In this document: in pieces, positions 12,201 through 26,500 of the stretch | Layout of the letters: each line of letters opens with the position of its first letter | Position numbering within the stretch: position 1 is the stretch's first letter | Assembly: GCA_002633005.1 (NCBI GenBank) | Contig: NMRA01000811.1 | Coordinates: forward strand, 59,690 to 123,689 | Direction of reading: 5' to 3' | Length of the DNA: 64,000 nt | From: Phoronis australis | Taxonomy: Eukaryota; Phoronida; Phoronidae | Position numbers and translations under genes: made by a program | Notes under the pieces: model-generated | What the model saw: the letters and a program-made list of their open reading frames with translations, nothing else | The model's database searches: none | Told to the model about the DNA's origin: nothing

Positions 12201-15200
12201 GCAAGTTTTCTGTTATACAGAATTTGTTGAATGCACGACACTTTTCATTGTTCACGGTCTTTATTCCGTTGCGTTCATACTTTCTGAACAAAACTCTACT
12301 CTCAACTGAACATAGATACAGTAACAAATTCTGAAGCTTAATTGAGCAATAAGTGCGATTAGTCAAAGTGTAATAATTCACGAATTATTCCCTTTAGATC
12401 CTGGAAGAATACAATGACCGCCACACAGCCATGAACTTGGTGTTGTTCGACGATGCACTGGAGCATTTGACCCGTGTCCATCGCGTCATTCGCATGGACC
12501 AGGGCCACGCCCTTCTTGTCGGCGTCGGTGGCAGTGGTAAGCAGAGTCTCACCCGATTGGCTGCCTTCACTGCTGGATGCGAGGTATTCGAGATCACCCT
12601 AAGTCGAGGCTACAATGAGAACAACTTTCGCGACGACCTGAAAATACTGTACAACATGTTGGGCATGGAGAATAAGAAGGTTGTGTTCTTGTTCACTGAT
12701 CAACATGTGGCCGAGGAGGGCTTCCTTGAGCTCATCAACAACATGTTGACATCTGGCATGGTGCCAGCACTCTACCCTGATGATGAGAAGGAGGGGATTA
12801 TTGGCAATGTAAGTAGTTAATACGTGCTTTTATTGAATGTAGGGAACTGATGGAAACGGAATGTATGTTGACGTCTGGCATGGTGCTGGCGCTCTACCCA
12901 AATGCATGTCGTTGATATGCACATGTAAATTATATGAACTGCCTAGTTTGTTGTATTTTGTATCCTACAGTAGACCCTTTAAGAACAATGATGACTTTGT
13001 GCTCTCAGTACATCAGACACTGTATTATTTTTATGTAATGAATGCTTTTTAAATAAAACCAGATTAAAATTGTTAATAATTAAGCCACAAAGTTTAAACA
13101 ACCCATGTTAAGTGGACATTGTATATTAATAAGTTTCCAATAATGACTTTATGTATGCTACATAATGCTATTGTGTTGGACTGACTGTGCAGTTCTAATC
13201 ACTGCAGTCTAGTTGTCAAAACCTCTATTTTTGTAGTTTTTGATCTCTTTTATAGTTATTTGACGCTAATGTTTACTTGACTTTTTCAGATTCGAAACGA
13301 GGCCTCCAAAGAAGGGTTTGGCCCCGCCCGTGAGAGCATTTGGCAATATTTTGTTACCAAGTGTGCCAACAACCTTCACATTGTTATGGCCATGTCACCC
13401 GTTGGTGAGGTATTGAGGACACGTTGTCGTAACTTCCCAGGCATGGTCAACAACGCTAGTATTGACTGGTTCTTCCCATGGCCAGAGCAGGCCTTGTTCG
13501 CTGTGGCAGGAGTGTTTATATCCCCTGACGTAAGTGCATCATTGGTCAACAGCTTGTGTATAATGGAGGACAAGTACGGTAAAATCTTATCTCTTACGGA
13601 CAAAAATAATTGCCAAAATTGGTCTTGTTTTCATTTTTCTAAAGCTTCTAATATTGTTTTTTAGATGTCCATGATTTCTCAGAAACATTGTCTGGCATTA
13701 GTTATGGCAAAAACTTTTAAAATGGTGTAGTTTTAATGGCATGGTTCATTTGGTGTTATTTATCTTTTATTGAAAAATGAAATCAGAAAAATTCACTTTG
13801 TCCTTAATCGGTGAGATTTTCCTGTAACAGCTTATTGTGGCATTCATTGCAAAAACATTACTCTGTTTGGACTGATTGTGCTTATATTTATGACATTTTC
13901 AATTCATCACAAATTGTTCTACTCTTTTGAAAGCTGAATCTTATATAATGTTTTAATTTTTTAGTTTTTTGTCTCACGTTTTTGTCATGACACCTGATAC
14001 CTCAATGGAATGTTTTTTTCTTTAACTGTGGATACTTGACACTTGATTTAAGAAATTTGAAGCCTGTATTAATTTGAAGAAATGTGGTAGCTGTAGTTTT
14101 GTTAACAATACTGTCAATTGTCACTCAGAATCCGTTGATCCCTGAGGAGCACCGTGATGGTATAGTCAAGCACATCGTCAAAGTACACCAGGTGGTGGGC
14201 GACTTCAGCGTCACATTCCTGCGAAAGCTGCGCCGTGCCAACTTTGTGACCCCCAAGAATTACCTGGACTTTGTGACCACGTATACCAAGCTACTGCAGG
14301 AGAAAGATGACTACATTAATGCTCTGGTCAGTACTGATACACAAGGAAATGAAAAACGTAGTTTGGAATTTTCATTTGATTTAGATTTTATGGCAACTGA
14401 AATTAAAGCAAATCTGGAATTTCATTTTTCATTTAAATTGAGAAACACTTATTGAAATAAAAAATACTATATTCTTCCATAACCCCCTATCTGTTTTCAG
14501 ACTTTACTGAAATAAGTGCCCACCCCATGAACCTGTACGTGTGAAACAAAGAAATTCAGCACAACAATGTGGAATTTTCCTATCAACACAACTTAATAGG
14601 GCGAGTAGTGTAGTTGAAAATTATAGGAAATGATCCTTTTCTTGTACTTATGAGTTAAAATCTGATGTCTATCTTTAGTGCCAACGTCTAGATGGTGGTC
14701 TGCAGAAGATTGCAGAAGCTCGTGTCCAGCTAAACGAACTGAACGAAAAACTGGCCGTCCAGAAGGTGGCTGTGACAGAGAAGACAGCAGCTTGTGAGAA
14801 ACTCTTGGAGGTGATTGCCAAGAGCTCAAGTCAGGCATCGGAGAAGAAAGAGCTAGCCGTCGCTAAGGGGAAAGAGATTGAGGAACAGAGCAAGATTATT
14901 GTTGTAGAGAAGGTGAGATGGGAAACCCATTGTAGTCTCTAAAGAACAATGAGTTGCTAACACTTATGCTTGTAATTTTAGTAAGCTAATGTATTTGCCA
15001 ACAGGAAGTTGAAAAGATTTGTAGCAGTTAGTAAAGAATCTGTTGATAACACTCTGATCAGTCATTACAGTCGAGACAATTGTGGTTGGCTAAGCTATGC
15101 TGTCATCAGTTGCAGACCTTGGTGTTTATCCTGTCTGGGATTGAACAGTGTTGGTTGTTTGTCAGTCAGTTTGCCACTGTGTTCCTTGTGTGTGTGGTTG

Positions 15201-18177
15201 ACCAGTATCAGTTGTGTATCAATATCACCCTACTGACTCTTCCCTTTACTTTTACAGAAAGAAGCTGAAGATGCCCTGGCGGAGGCCTTGCCTGCCCTTG
15301 AAGCTGCCAGACTGGCCCTTGATGACCTTGATAAGTCTGATGTAACAGAAATCAGGTGAGAGTGTTGTGTGATTTACAAAATAAACTTCGGTTGACAGTA
15401 TTATTCAAATGTAATTAAGGTTGCTGGATCGATTTTATGCTCTTTTGACAAAGACAGAGTTTAGATGTCGATGCAATGAAATTGTCACTTGCAACCAAGA
15501 ACAAGCTGTAGCAAGACGAAGGTGATAACAATGCACATGAAAAGTCTGTTGGGAAATCGCTTTGTGCTTTGCTTGTAAGATTCCTGATTTAGGGGAATTG
15601 TCATGTATTTGATTTTCGATATTTACCTTTTCTCCATCCAGGTCCTTTGCAAAGCCCCCTAAGCCTGTGCAAGTGGTTCTCGAGTGCATTGTGGTGATCC
15701 GGGGTATCAAAGAGGTCTCGTGGAAGTCTGCCAAAGCTATGATGGCTGAAGCTAACTTCCTCAAGTCATTGACAGAGATGGACGTGGATGCCATTACAAT
15801 GAAACAAGTCTCCACTGTAAAAGGTATGTTTTGGTTTGTGTTTTGTTGATATGTTGACTGATTAAACTGTAAATTAACATGATTTCATTGTTCACGGTTA
15901 AGGAATTAGTCATGCTATAAAAATGTAGTTTTGATGGAACATTTTACATGAATATTTTAGTGGTTTACAATTTCATTTCTGCAGCCAGCAGTATACTTTC
16001 TGTTATAACTAGCATATTCGGCATCTTTATACTGTGCGCAGTGGGCATCTCACTACCTGATTGCTTTGCTTGAATACTATTCATTGAGCATGAGTCATTC
16101 TGTATTGTTGCAATCTGCCAATAGATGTCTCCTGCCAAGTGCTCTAAAGCTACAATTATGTACTTGTTATCTCGTAGGTTTCATGAAGGAGGCTGACTTG
16201 AACCTTGAAGACATGAAAGTGATCAGTAAGGCTGGTGCCGGTCTATTCAAGTTTGTTGATGCAGTCATGGGTTACTGTGCTGTAGCGAGGGAGATCAAAC
16301 CAAAGAGGGAAAAGGTACTCCTTGAATCATGTCTTCACAAGGATTTTTGTTCACGACAATCTTATTAGAATTAGACATGGAGCTAGTGAAATCCACGGGT
16401 TATATTTAGTTGTTTTTAAACATGTCACTGTGCTGTTGGTATTCAGAGCAAGTGTAATCATGAGAGTTGTAAGAGTGTGGCGATCAGAAAAATGGCTTTG
16501 TTAAGAAGTTTGTCTTTCCAGTGGCATTCTGAAAACAAATTTTTCTTGCCTAATTTCCTTGAAAGTTGACTATCAAGTCACTAATGCCAGTACATGGTTG
16601 GTGTTCACATAATTCCACATTTTAGTAACAGTTAACATATCTGGCTAGTGCACACCACGGACCACCAGGGGGCACAACTTTAGCATGATTTGGGTAAGAT
16701 CAATGATTGTCAGAAAATTTGTGAATCAGCTGACTACACACTTCTCTGAATTAATCCTCTTATGGTTTGTCATGGGTTCATGTGGTAATAGTTCACCCTA
16801 CTCTCCACCAGGTGGCGCGTCTGGAGCGTAACTACCACCAGGCAAAGCGTGACCTTGACAAGATTAACAAGGAGGTTGAGAAGCTAGAGAACGAGCTGGC
16901 AGAACTCTCCCGTCAATACGAGGAAGCTATGGCCTCCAGACAGAAGTTACAAGAGGAGGCAGAGATTATGGAGAGGAGGTTGATAGCTGCTGATAAGCTC
17001 ATTTCTGGTCTCGGCTCAGAGAGCGTACGGTGAGTAGGCTTTGGGCTTACACTCATATGATTTTTGGAATTTAGTTTCCAGTGATTAAATTTTTATGCAT
17101 TTTTATTTACCTGTCTCTGTGGCTTCTAAATCCTAGATCCACACACCCATTTTCTAACTTGTTTGTTCTTTATGAACATGTTAGATTGTTGCATGGTGTG
17201 CTGGATTATTGGGCAAAAACTATTTTTGTTGTCATTGGTAACATTTTATGAAGCTTAGAATTATTGTTTGGAATTAGTGCAATGTTCAAATTTGGATGAG
17301 GTTCTGTGAGTGTACTATACTTTGTTTAATGATTTTTTTCCTTTTTTAACCTTTTGATTTCATAGTGACACAAATTGAAAAGTGCAGATATTCATTGCAG
17401 AGAAATATCACTCAAAGATGTGAGAATTTGCTGGCTTGTGATGATGTGATTGAATCTCTCATTCTGATTTACATCTGTGCTTCAGATGGAACAAAGAACT
17501 TGCCGAGTTGAAGGAACAACGCATCAAACTGTTGGGAGACTGTCTGATTGGCTCAGGCTTCCTCAGTTATGTGGGCGCGTTCAGCTGGGAGTTTCGTAAC
17601 GACATGGTCTATTCAGTATGGCTGGATAATGTGCGAGAGCTCAACATACCCATCAGTGACCCGTATAAACTGGAGGATTTATTGACCAATGATGTCGAGT
17701 GTAGCAAGTGAGATTTGTTGACTAGTTTTTGTAGGTGAAATAGCATTATCACTGTCTGATATTGTGGTATTGAGTGCTGCAAGTAGCATTTGTTGAGTAG
17801 TTCCTGTTGGTGAAACGGCGTTATCGTTATCTGATAGTGTGATATTGAGTGCTGCAAGTAGGGTTTGTTGAGTATCTCCTGTTGGTGGAAAGCTTTAGCG
17901 CCAACGCTGTTTAACCACGTCCTGCAACTGGAACTGTACATGAAAAGTGATAGAAACTTGGGAGACTGCATATAGCAAATGGGGAAAGGAATGCATTCCT
18001 TGAAACAGTGGAATGTAGAGCCATATTCTGTCTTGAGGAGTCCTAGTTTCATTGTAAACAAATTGCATGGGTGATTTGTGTATTATTGATGTAACGTTAT
18101 GGGTTATATCCCAGTATTTACATCTACAGTCAGTACAGTCGTCATCATTCTCATCATCATCATCATCATTCTCATCG

Positions 18178-18214
<37 letters not shown>

Positions 18215-20497
18215 CGTGGTCATCATTATTGTAACCACCTTGCATTGTGTAAATGTATTTTGTAACTTGATGTTTTCGTCCATTTGACTAATCACCACCT
18301 AATTGTCACTCTTGATCTACCTGCTAGGTGGACGTCAGAGGGCCTACCTCCTGATGAGTTGTCCATCCAGAATGGTATACTGACCACACGAGCTAGTCGG
18401 TTCCCCCTTTGTATTGACCCTCAACAACAGGCTCTCAACTGGATACGCAAAAAAGAGGAACCAAACAACCTGAAGGTAATTTGAGCTTGGACTTAATGAA
18501 AGGTCATACATGCAGTTACAGCTGGGTCAAATCAAAATTACTGCAAACTAGACTAAATCAAGTTTGTATAGGCAAATATTGTCTCAGAAACAATTGGTGA
18601 ATTCTACTTGGTGTTATCATGTACAATTGACCTTTCGCCAGGATTTTGAATGATGGCTTAACTGACCAATCAGAACGCAGCATTCTTGATGCTCCTTCAT
18701 TTCCAAGCCGCCATTTTACCTGACAGACTTACGTTGCGGGTAAAACTTATTATTTGTTCGACATATTGCAAGGTGTCGGAGCTTGTGATAGGTCAATTAG
18801 GAATCCTAACTCCACTTACTAAAAAGCTCAACACAAGCTCTGAGGGGGGCACTGTGTGCAGCCTTATGGGTGTAACAGAATTCCTAAAAATATGTTCATT
18901 GGTTCATTGAAATACCTTTATCACAATCATATTAATTAATTTTTGTTTGCTATCTCTTGTAGATTTGCACGTTTAATGACAGTGACTTTCTGAAACAGCT
19001 GGAGTTGGCCATCAAGTATGGCTTCCCGTTCCTATTTAAGGATGTAGACGAGTACATTGATCCTGTCATTGATAATGTGTTGGAGAAGAATATCAAAGGT
19101 GAGTGCTGATAGATCTTTGTGTATTGGTGAGAGACCACTGGTCACTGATCAGATGACAAAGTAATGAATTGCTAAAAGTGCGAGGCTCTAATGGACTGTT
19201 TATAGCAAAAGCAGTAAACCATTTCAAGCATTTCGTCTGTGTTAGAGAAATAAACAGAAACATACGAGTTTCGCTTAAATTTGCATTCTGGGAAAGTCCA
19301 GTGACTTAAGTTGCGCTCAAGATGTTGTCTCTCTGTTTTCCTCCTATTTCTATTTAGTAGTAATGACTTCATCTGATTTGGTTTGTTCTCCTTTTCTATA
19401 TGATGAGTTTAAAAACCACCATAGTCGCATGTATCGGGGTGGTTTCTTTGATTTCGACCAATCTCAACTTTACCGAATTTTCTATTGTGGAAGTGAAGAC
19501 GTCAGACTTAGCGTGGAATTTCTTTCTGGGTTTGTTTGACAAACTAAGCTTGCCTGTTTATTGCATTTTGTGTACCGAAATTTCCAAGTACTTGTCTTTA
19601 TTGTAAAATGTGTTACAACTTATGTTCACATTAAATCTGAGTCCTCCGTCTCACTGCAAACAATAACATGAATGTACCAAGCTAGTGTTACTGATATGGC
19701 ATGTAACCTTACGTAACCTGTTTGATGATGAATTTTACATACTTGAGCATGAATCTAATTGTCAAAAGTACAGTTGTTTCCTTTGTGTTAATGGTCTCCT
19801 TGTATTTCACCTTGTGGTTCACTTCAACTTGTCTCGTTTTTTTGTTTCCAGTTGAGGGTAAAGTGACTTGATTGTAAAGTATTGTTACAAGTTATATCGC
19901 TTAATCTCTTTGTTGCTACGGTAACTTGCAACCAATTTGCAATTATTCTAGGCCTTTATTGCAAAATGTTTTAGTTGTTTAGAATTTAACTACCTGCATT
20001 GTTTAGTTCTTTGTTACTTTTATGCATGAAAGACAGTACTCTTTCTCTCCTCCTTTATATGTTTCTTATAATACCTGTGAAGAGCACAGTAATCTGAATC
20101 CTGCTTTAGTTAATTAGACTACCATATGTTAGTCAGGGGCGAATCCAGGATTTTGACCTGTCCAGGAAGTCAGACAATAGGCAAACCTGGGTAATTCTAA
20201 TTGCACCATTACCCCGTCTGGATACGCACCTGTACTTTGCAATTTCTATTTTTTTTCATTTTATTTTATTTTATGCTTTCATGGTACAAACCTTTACACT
20301 GCATCTATCTGCTGCTTTCAAGACAAACTGGACTAACATTGAGGACGAGCGAAGCTTCTGCAGTAGACATAGGATTTATGACCTTGAGAACCATTTTAGT
20401 TTGACAATATCAGTTATTAATTAGACATTTGTCCATTGGCATGTTACCACCAGCTCACACCCACACGTGCACCCACACACTCTCACACACACACACA

Positions 20498-20595
<98 letters not shown>

Positions 20596-23500
20596 CAATT
20601 GCTGGTTGAAAGTAGTGGCTGCTCAGGTTATGCACTACCTGTTTTCCAAACTGTCACCACCACTTAACATTAGGCACATGCTCCCTACATTAGACATTAC
20701 CACATTTTCCTTTCATACTCAATCACATATTGTCAGTCCTTCACACACAGAGTCAGACCAATAACTCGGGTTTCCTCCACAGGTGGCCAAGGTCGTGAAT
20801 TCATCATGCTGGGGGACAAGGAAGTCGACTACGATCCAAACTTCAGGCTCTACCTCAACACCAAGCTGGCCAACCCCAAGTACACACCCGCCCACTTTGG
20901 CAAGTCTATGGTCATCAACTACACAGTCACACTGAAGGTAAGCCGTGGCCAAGGGGAGAAATGATAACTGTCATCATAGAAATGATCACAAGTCTGGTCT
21001 TCACGCCACCTGTTGGCCACATCACGTAACCTGATGAACAAAACATTTCTGCCCCCACCATGCAAACAATCTAGTCTACTGAGCCATCGGCACCACTGGT
21101 TGAACACAGAAATCTAATCAGAGATAGCACTGGGCACAGTGTAAACCAGACTTAAAAGTGTTTGTGATTGTGTTCATTAGGTCACTTGATGTGGTCAACA
21201 GGTGGCGTGTAGGCCAGACTTAAAAATGTTTGCAATCTACATTCCCACGCTGGTTCAAGATTTGCATATATCATAGTAATAAATTTTAATCAAAATTACA
21301 GTTTTTTATAGTAGTGGAATAGATTTATTAAAAGATTATGGAATAATAACAAAAAATCCGTTCTTTGCCATTTATTTTAACGTTTGTGATTATGAAACAG
21401 TCTTTCCGGAAGTTTCATCTGCAAGGTCTGTGGGCATTATGACCCCTGGGAAAATATGCGGGAAAGATTGATTGGTGAAGGACAGTAATGGTATGCCTGA
21501 TATGAGACTGTGTAAGACTCGATGAACTTGTAACACTAATGATCATATGCAAAGTGATTTAAAAATTTCGTAGAGAACAGTGATCTCTCATTACAAAATA
21601 CGAAATGTTTCCTGGAAATTGTTTACTACCTGCAAATCTTAACGTCATACTTCTTTGTGAGCAAGGGTCGTTTCGTTTTTGCTCGAACAGTATGGCCCAA
21701 AAATCACCTATTGTCGTTTTGTTTTCCTAAGTGTTTAATTTTAAGAACCATCTTCTTCATCATTTTGTGTTTTCTGCAGGGCCTTGAAGATCAGTTGCTC
21801 AGTGTCATTGTCAAGTTTGAGCGTAAAGAGCTGGAGGAGCAGCGAGAGCGCCTCATTCAGGAGACTAGTGACAACAAGAAGCTGTTGAAAGATCTGGAAG
21901 ACTCCCTTCTGAGAGAGCTGGCCACATCTACTGGCAACATGTTGGACAACACTGATCTGATCTCAACACTGGAGGAGACCAAAACCAAGGCCACAGAGGT
22001 ATTTGTTCACTACTTAATAAGAAATTTTAAGATAAAATGCTTGCTTCACCTCCTGTAGCAGCAGTCAGTGGCCCTGAACGTGTCTTATTGGTGGCGACTG
22101 CAAAGTTTGTGATGCTATCTAGTTTGTTAGGCCAGTCTTTACTTATGAGACTCTTGGTTTCAAAGTCTTGGTACAGATATCTTAATATATAATGCAATTT
22201 TGTCATGATAGACTGTCCCAAGTAGCCTGCTCAGGACAGTCAAAATTCCTGCTCAGCAGACTACATACAATTTCACAGCAGCACATTATTATTTGATGGC
22301 GTTAAGCTAAGAGTTGCTTAATGGATGTTTCTTTTCACTTTCTTGCTCTTTGATGGACTAGCCTACTCAAATCTGTGATAATAGCATGACTTGTCCAGTT
22401 CATAGTTCCCAAAGTCCCATGGTCATTTTGCATTACTGTGCATTTGCTTGGTTGCTACACAGAATTAAAATCTGAACAACGGAATTAGATCAGTGTGCCT
22501 CTTGTGTTACAAGGAGATTGTCAACTCAAATGCTGAGCTATGTTTAGTCTATAACTAATTATACCCATGTGTTTTCTTTACAGGTTGCTGAGAAGCTCAA
22601 ACTTGGTGCTAAGACAGCGGCCGACATAGACAAGTTACGTGACGGCTACCGACCAGCGGCCAAGCGTGGAGCCATCTTGTTCTTTGTCCTGTCCGAGATG
22701 TCGACCATCAGCAGCATGTACCAGTACTCGTTGGCTTCCTACCTGGAAGTGTTCCAACTGTCACTCAAGAAGAGCATGCCAGACTCCATTGTACAGAAGC
22801 GACTCAAGAACCTGATGGACACTCTGACTCATAACGTGTACAACTACGGCTGCACAGGCATCTTTGAGAAGCACAAGTTGCTCTTCTCCTTCCAAATCTG
22901 TATCAAGCTGCAGCAGGACATTGGAAACGTGACGCAGGAGGAGCTTGACTTCTTCATCAAGGTGAGGGCATGGTTGTATAGGCGGCAACGGCAGTCAAAT
23001 GGGCGTTGTATGGGCGGCAGAAAGGGTCAGATGGATTCTTGTTATGGAAATTCATGAGTTTGAGGGATTCGTACTTAAGGTTAGCAATTAATTAAGAACA
23101 AGTGTTATTGAGATAAAATGAATTGAGATTTGGTTGCATGAGTGACAAGTGATATCGAATGGAATTGCAATGAGACATTGTGCATGCTTTTGGGGGCAGT
23201 TGAGGTACAAAAATTCGGATCTGTTTACATGGTGTTTTTTGTAATAGAGAAGGATGGTAGAGTTGTACAGCTGTGTTTGGTTCTAGGGTAACATCGCCCT
23301 GGAGAAGAGTAAGAGAACAAAGCCTTACAAGTGGTTCCCAGACGAGGGTTGGGAAGACTGCATCAGGCTGAACCAAGTGTTGCCAGACAAGTTTTCTTCG
23401 TTGTTGGATGACATTGAGAAGAATGAGGCCATCTGGCATGAGGTGAGTCCATGTGTGAACATGGTGTAGCAGCAGTCTTTGTTAGCTGTTAATGTAAATA

Positions 23501-26500
23501 TTTTTTATTTATGTATTTTAAGACCACAATTTTTTGTGAAATATGGGTTCCAAAATTGGGGAGTCTTTTGAGGAAACAAGGACCATGTAGTTTATAGGCA
23601 TTGGTAATCATCAGAAATCAAAACTAAATCAAAACCATTTCATTTTCCATTCATAAGAGCAAATTTAATGTACTTGTGTCATGGAACATTATTCTAGTCT
23701 GATAGTTTGAAGGTGTTAAGACAGTATGCTGTTATTGGTAATATCTTGAAAATACACCATTCCAGTCACGTTCAGATTTGTTAAGCGTTGATTTAGAAAT
23801 CGAGCTGAAATGTCCCTTCCGTTTTCCAGTGGTTTGACCATGACAACCCAGAGTCGACCCCGTTCCCCATGAAGTATGAAGAGACCCTCTCCAGTTTCCA
23901 ACGGCTCATGTTGCTCAGGTGTTTCCGCGTGGACCGTATCTACCGCGCCATCACCGAGTATGTGACCCAGTGTATGGGGGAGAAGTATGTAACGCCACCT
24001 ATCATCAGCTTTGAGAATATCTTTGAGCAGAGCAGCCCCATGTCTCCCATCGTGTTCATCCTCAGCCCTGGCTCCGACCCTGCCAGTGACCTTTCTAAGC
24101 TGGCTGAGAGGAGCGGCTTTGGCACAAACAAACTCAAGTTCTTGTCCATGGGTCAAGGTCAGGAGAAGGTAATATTGTGTGATAGAGTAATGTGTTGGAA
24201 CAGCTTTTCTGTGCTAGCTCACTGGATGCAGTGTTTGTCAATTTTCTGTTTAATTATTGCATATAAGAAACACCAGCTTGTGCAATGAATTTATCGCCAA
24301 ACCTGGCCCTTATCTTTTGTTACAGAACTTTTAAGGAATTTGAGCTTAAAACCATGCAGACATATGTATCAAAGATTACATTTTTTACCTAACTTTTACC
24401 ACTAACTTCACAGCATGTCATATTTGAACAACAAAGGGAAGACTTTCTTATGTTTTTAAATCAATAAGCCTCTTGACGTGGGTTTTATTAAATGAATAGG
24501 AAATGTGACAGTCAAGCGATTCTTGAGACATCAGTGGTCATGTGCAGTGTCCAAAATATGGTTTGTGCTTGAGGTTCATTGCACAAGCTGGTCATCTATT
24601 ATGAGCACGACAACTTAGTGTGGAAAGTGATTACTACTGTACAGAATGAGCATGATTTTGTGAGGAAACAGATTATTTTACTAGAAACTGCTTAAGCTGA
24701 ATGTAGAAAGTAAGAAATCAATCTCACAAGATATGAAATTCAATGCCGGTCTGATTTTAATCTGCCAAAGCTTAACTGAGATTTTTACTTGAAGTATTAC
24801 ATTAATGAACACCTGGATATGTCTATCAATTTTTTGAAGTATCATAGTGGTTGTCGTCAGTGTCCTCATTTTTTGTTCTTTACTTTACTGTATTCCATCA
24901 TAGCACTTGTCATTGGTTCCAGATTGCCCTCCAACTACTGGAGACTGCCATTGCCCGGGGCCAATGGCTGATGCTGCAGAACTGCCATCTGTTGGTGAAG
25001 TGGCTGCTTGAGCTTGAGAAGGAGCTGGAAAAACTGAACAAGCCTCACCCTGACTTCAGGCTCTGGTTGACCACTGACCCCACACCATCATTCCCTATAG
25101 GCATCCTACAGAGGTCATTTAAGGTGAAGTAGCTTTGACTGACCTCTGTCCATGCACTATCCTTCCCTACCGGCATCTTACAGAAGCCACTTAAAAGTGT
25201 AGTGACAGAGCATGGAAGAGTCCTTTCATTGTGAGATTTCGGTAGTAAAGAAAAGGGTCATCTTTTTATTATCTGAATATTGTTTACCAGCGTGCCTTAG
25301 ATTATTAATTAGTTATGCATTAGTATCATCATGTTATTGACATTAAAATGGCTCATACGTCTGATACCTCTTCAAAATCACAGACTGTCTTTTATCATGA
25401 ATGTTTGATCTGCAGGTTGTCACAGAACCCCCTAATGGCCTGAAGCTGAACTTGCGCAGCACATACTTCAAGATCAGCGCGCAGATGTTACAAGAGTGCG
25501 AGCATGAGGCGTTCCGCCCTCTGGTGTTCGATCTGGCCTTCTTCCACGCCGTCGTGCAAGAGAGGCGCAAGTATGGCAAGATTGGCTGGAACGTACCGTA
25601 TGACTTCAACGAGTCGGACTTCAGAGTCTGCATGCAGATTCTCGGCACTTACCTGACAAAATCGTATGAGCAAGGCGATACCAAGATTCCATGGGGAAGT
25701 CTCAAGTACCTGATTGGAGAGGTAAGGGATTTGTGCGGTTATTCAAGCAGTCCTCGCATTCTATGTAACTGCTCAGAAGCAACTGAAGATATGACGATGT
25801 ATGTGCTTAGGTTTTTGAATGCCAGTCAGCGAGTGAAGTAAATCTTCTAGGAATTTTGGCTAAGAGTGTACTCACTGGCATACATCATTTTTGTCTTATC
25901 TTTATTTTTTCTAAATTGAAATCCAGTTTTCATCTAAAATTGAACTTTCAGTAGCGTGTTTTTGGGAATGATAAGAGATATAATTTTGCAGAAGGTGTAC
26001 TGGAATTTGCAGCTGTCTGGTGATTAGTGTTGGGGTATTTAGGCAACAGGCAGTTCAGGTTGTATTGATAGTAGTGATTAATTATCTATACATTTTAGGC
26101 AAATGTGACTTTTTGCATGAATGTTATTCAAATTTTTATCAAATTCTTTCCAAACACTTTTCATTAGTACAGTCACTTTGCTCTCGTCCAGGTGATGTAC
26201 GGAGGTCGTGCCATTGATGACTTTGACCGTCGCATCCTGCGCACATACATGGATGAATACATGGGAGACTATATCTTTGACACTTTCCAACCTTTCCACT
26301 TCTTCCACAACGCTGAGGTTGACTACAAGATCCCGGAGGACGGCCCGAGGGATAACTACACTGGTATGGGACTTTGTTAAGATTGATAAATGTATTTATC
26401 GTAATCTATTTTGCCCGCGGTATGTCACGAGCTATTTTGTAGAATAAAACAAGATGAGGACTGCGAATAATGTCATTTATTAGAAATGCAAAATAAACTC

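Noticed and set aside
12031-12381. Minus-strand 116-residue frame in intron 15
   Set aside because: No recognisable domain or splice context; A+T-rich intron sequence.
17895-18298. Asp-rich, Met-rich and Ile-rich frames on both strands
   Set aside because: They are readings of the (ATC)n repeat in intron 24.
20429-20764. Long His-Thr frame
   Set aside because: It is the (AC)n microsatellite read as codons.
23716-24156. Minus-strand 146-residue frame
   Set aside because: Antisense to DNAH10 exon 31.
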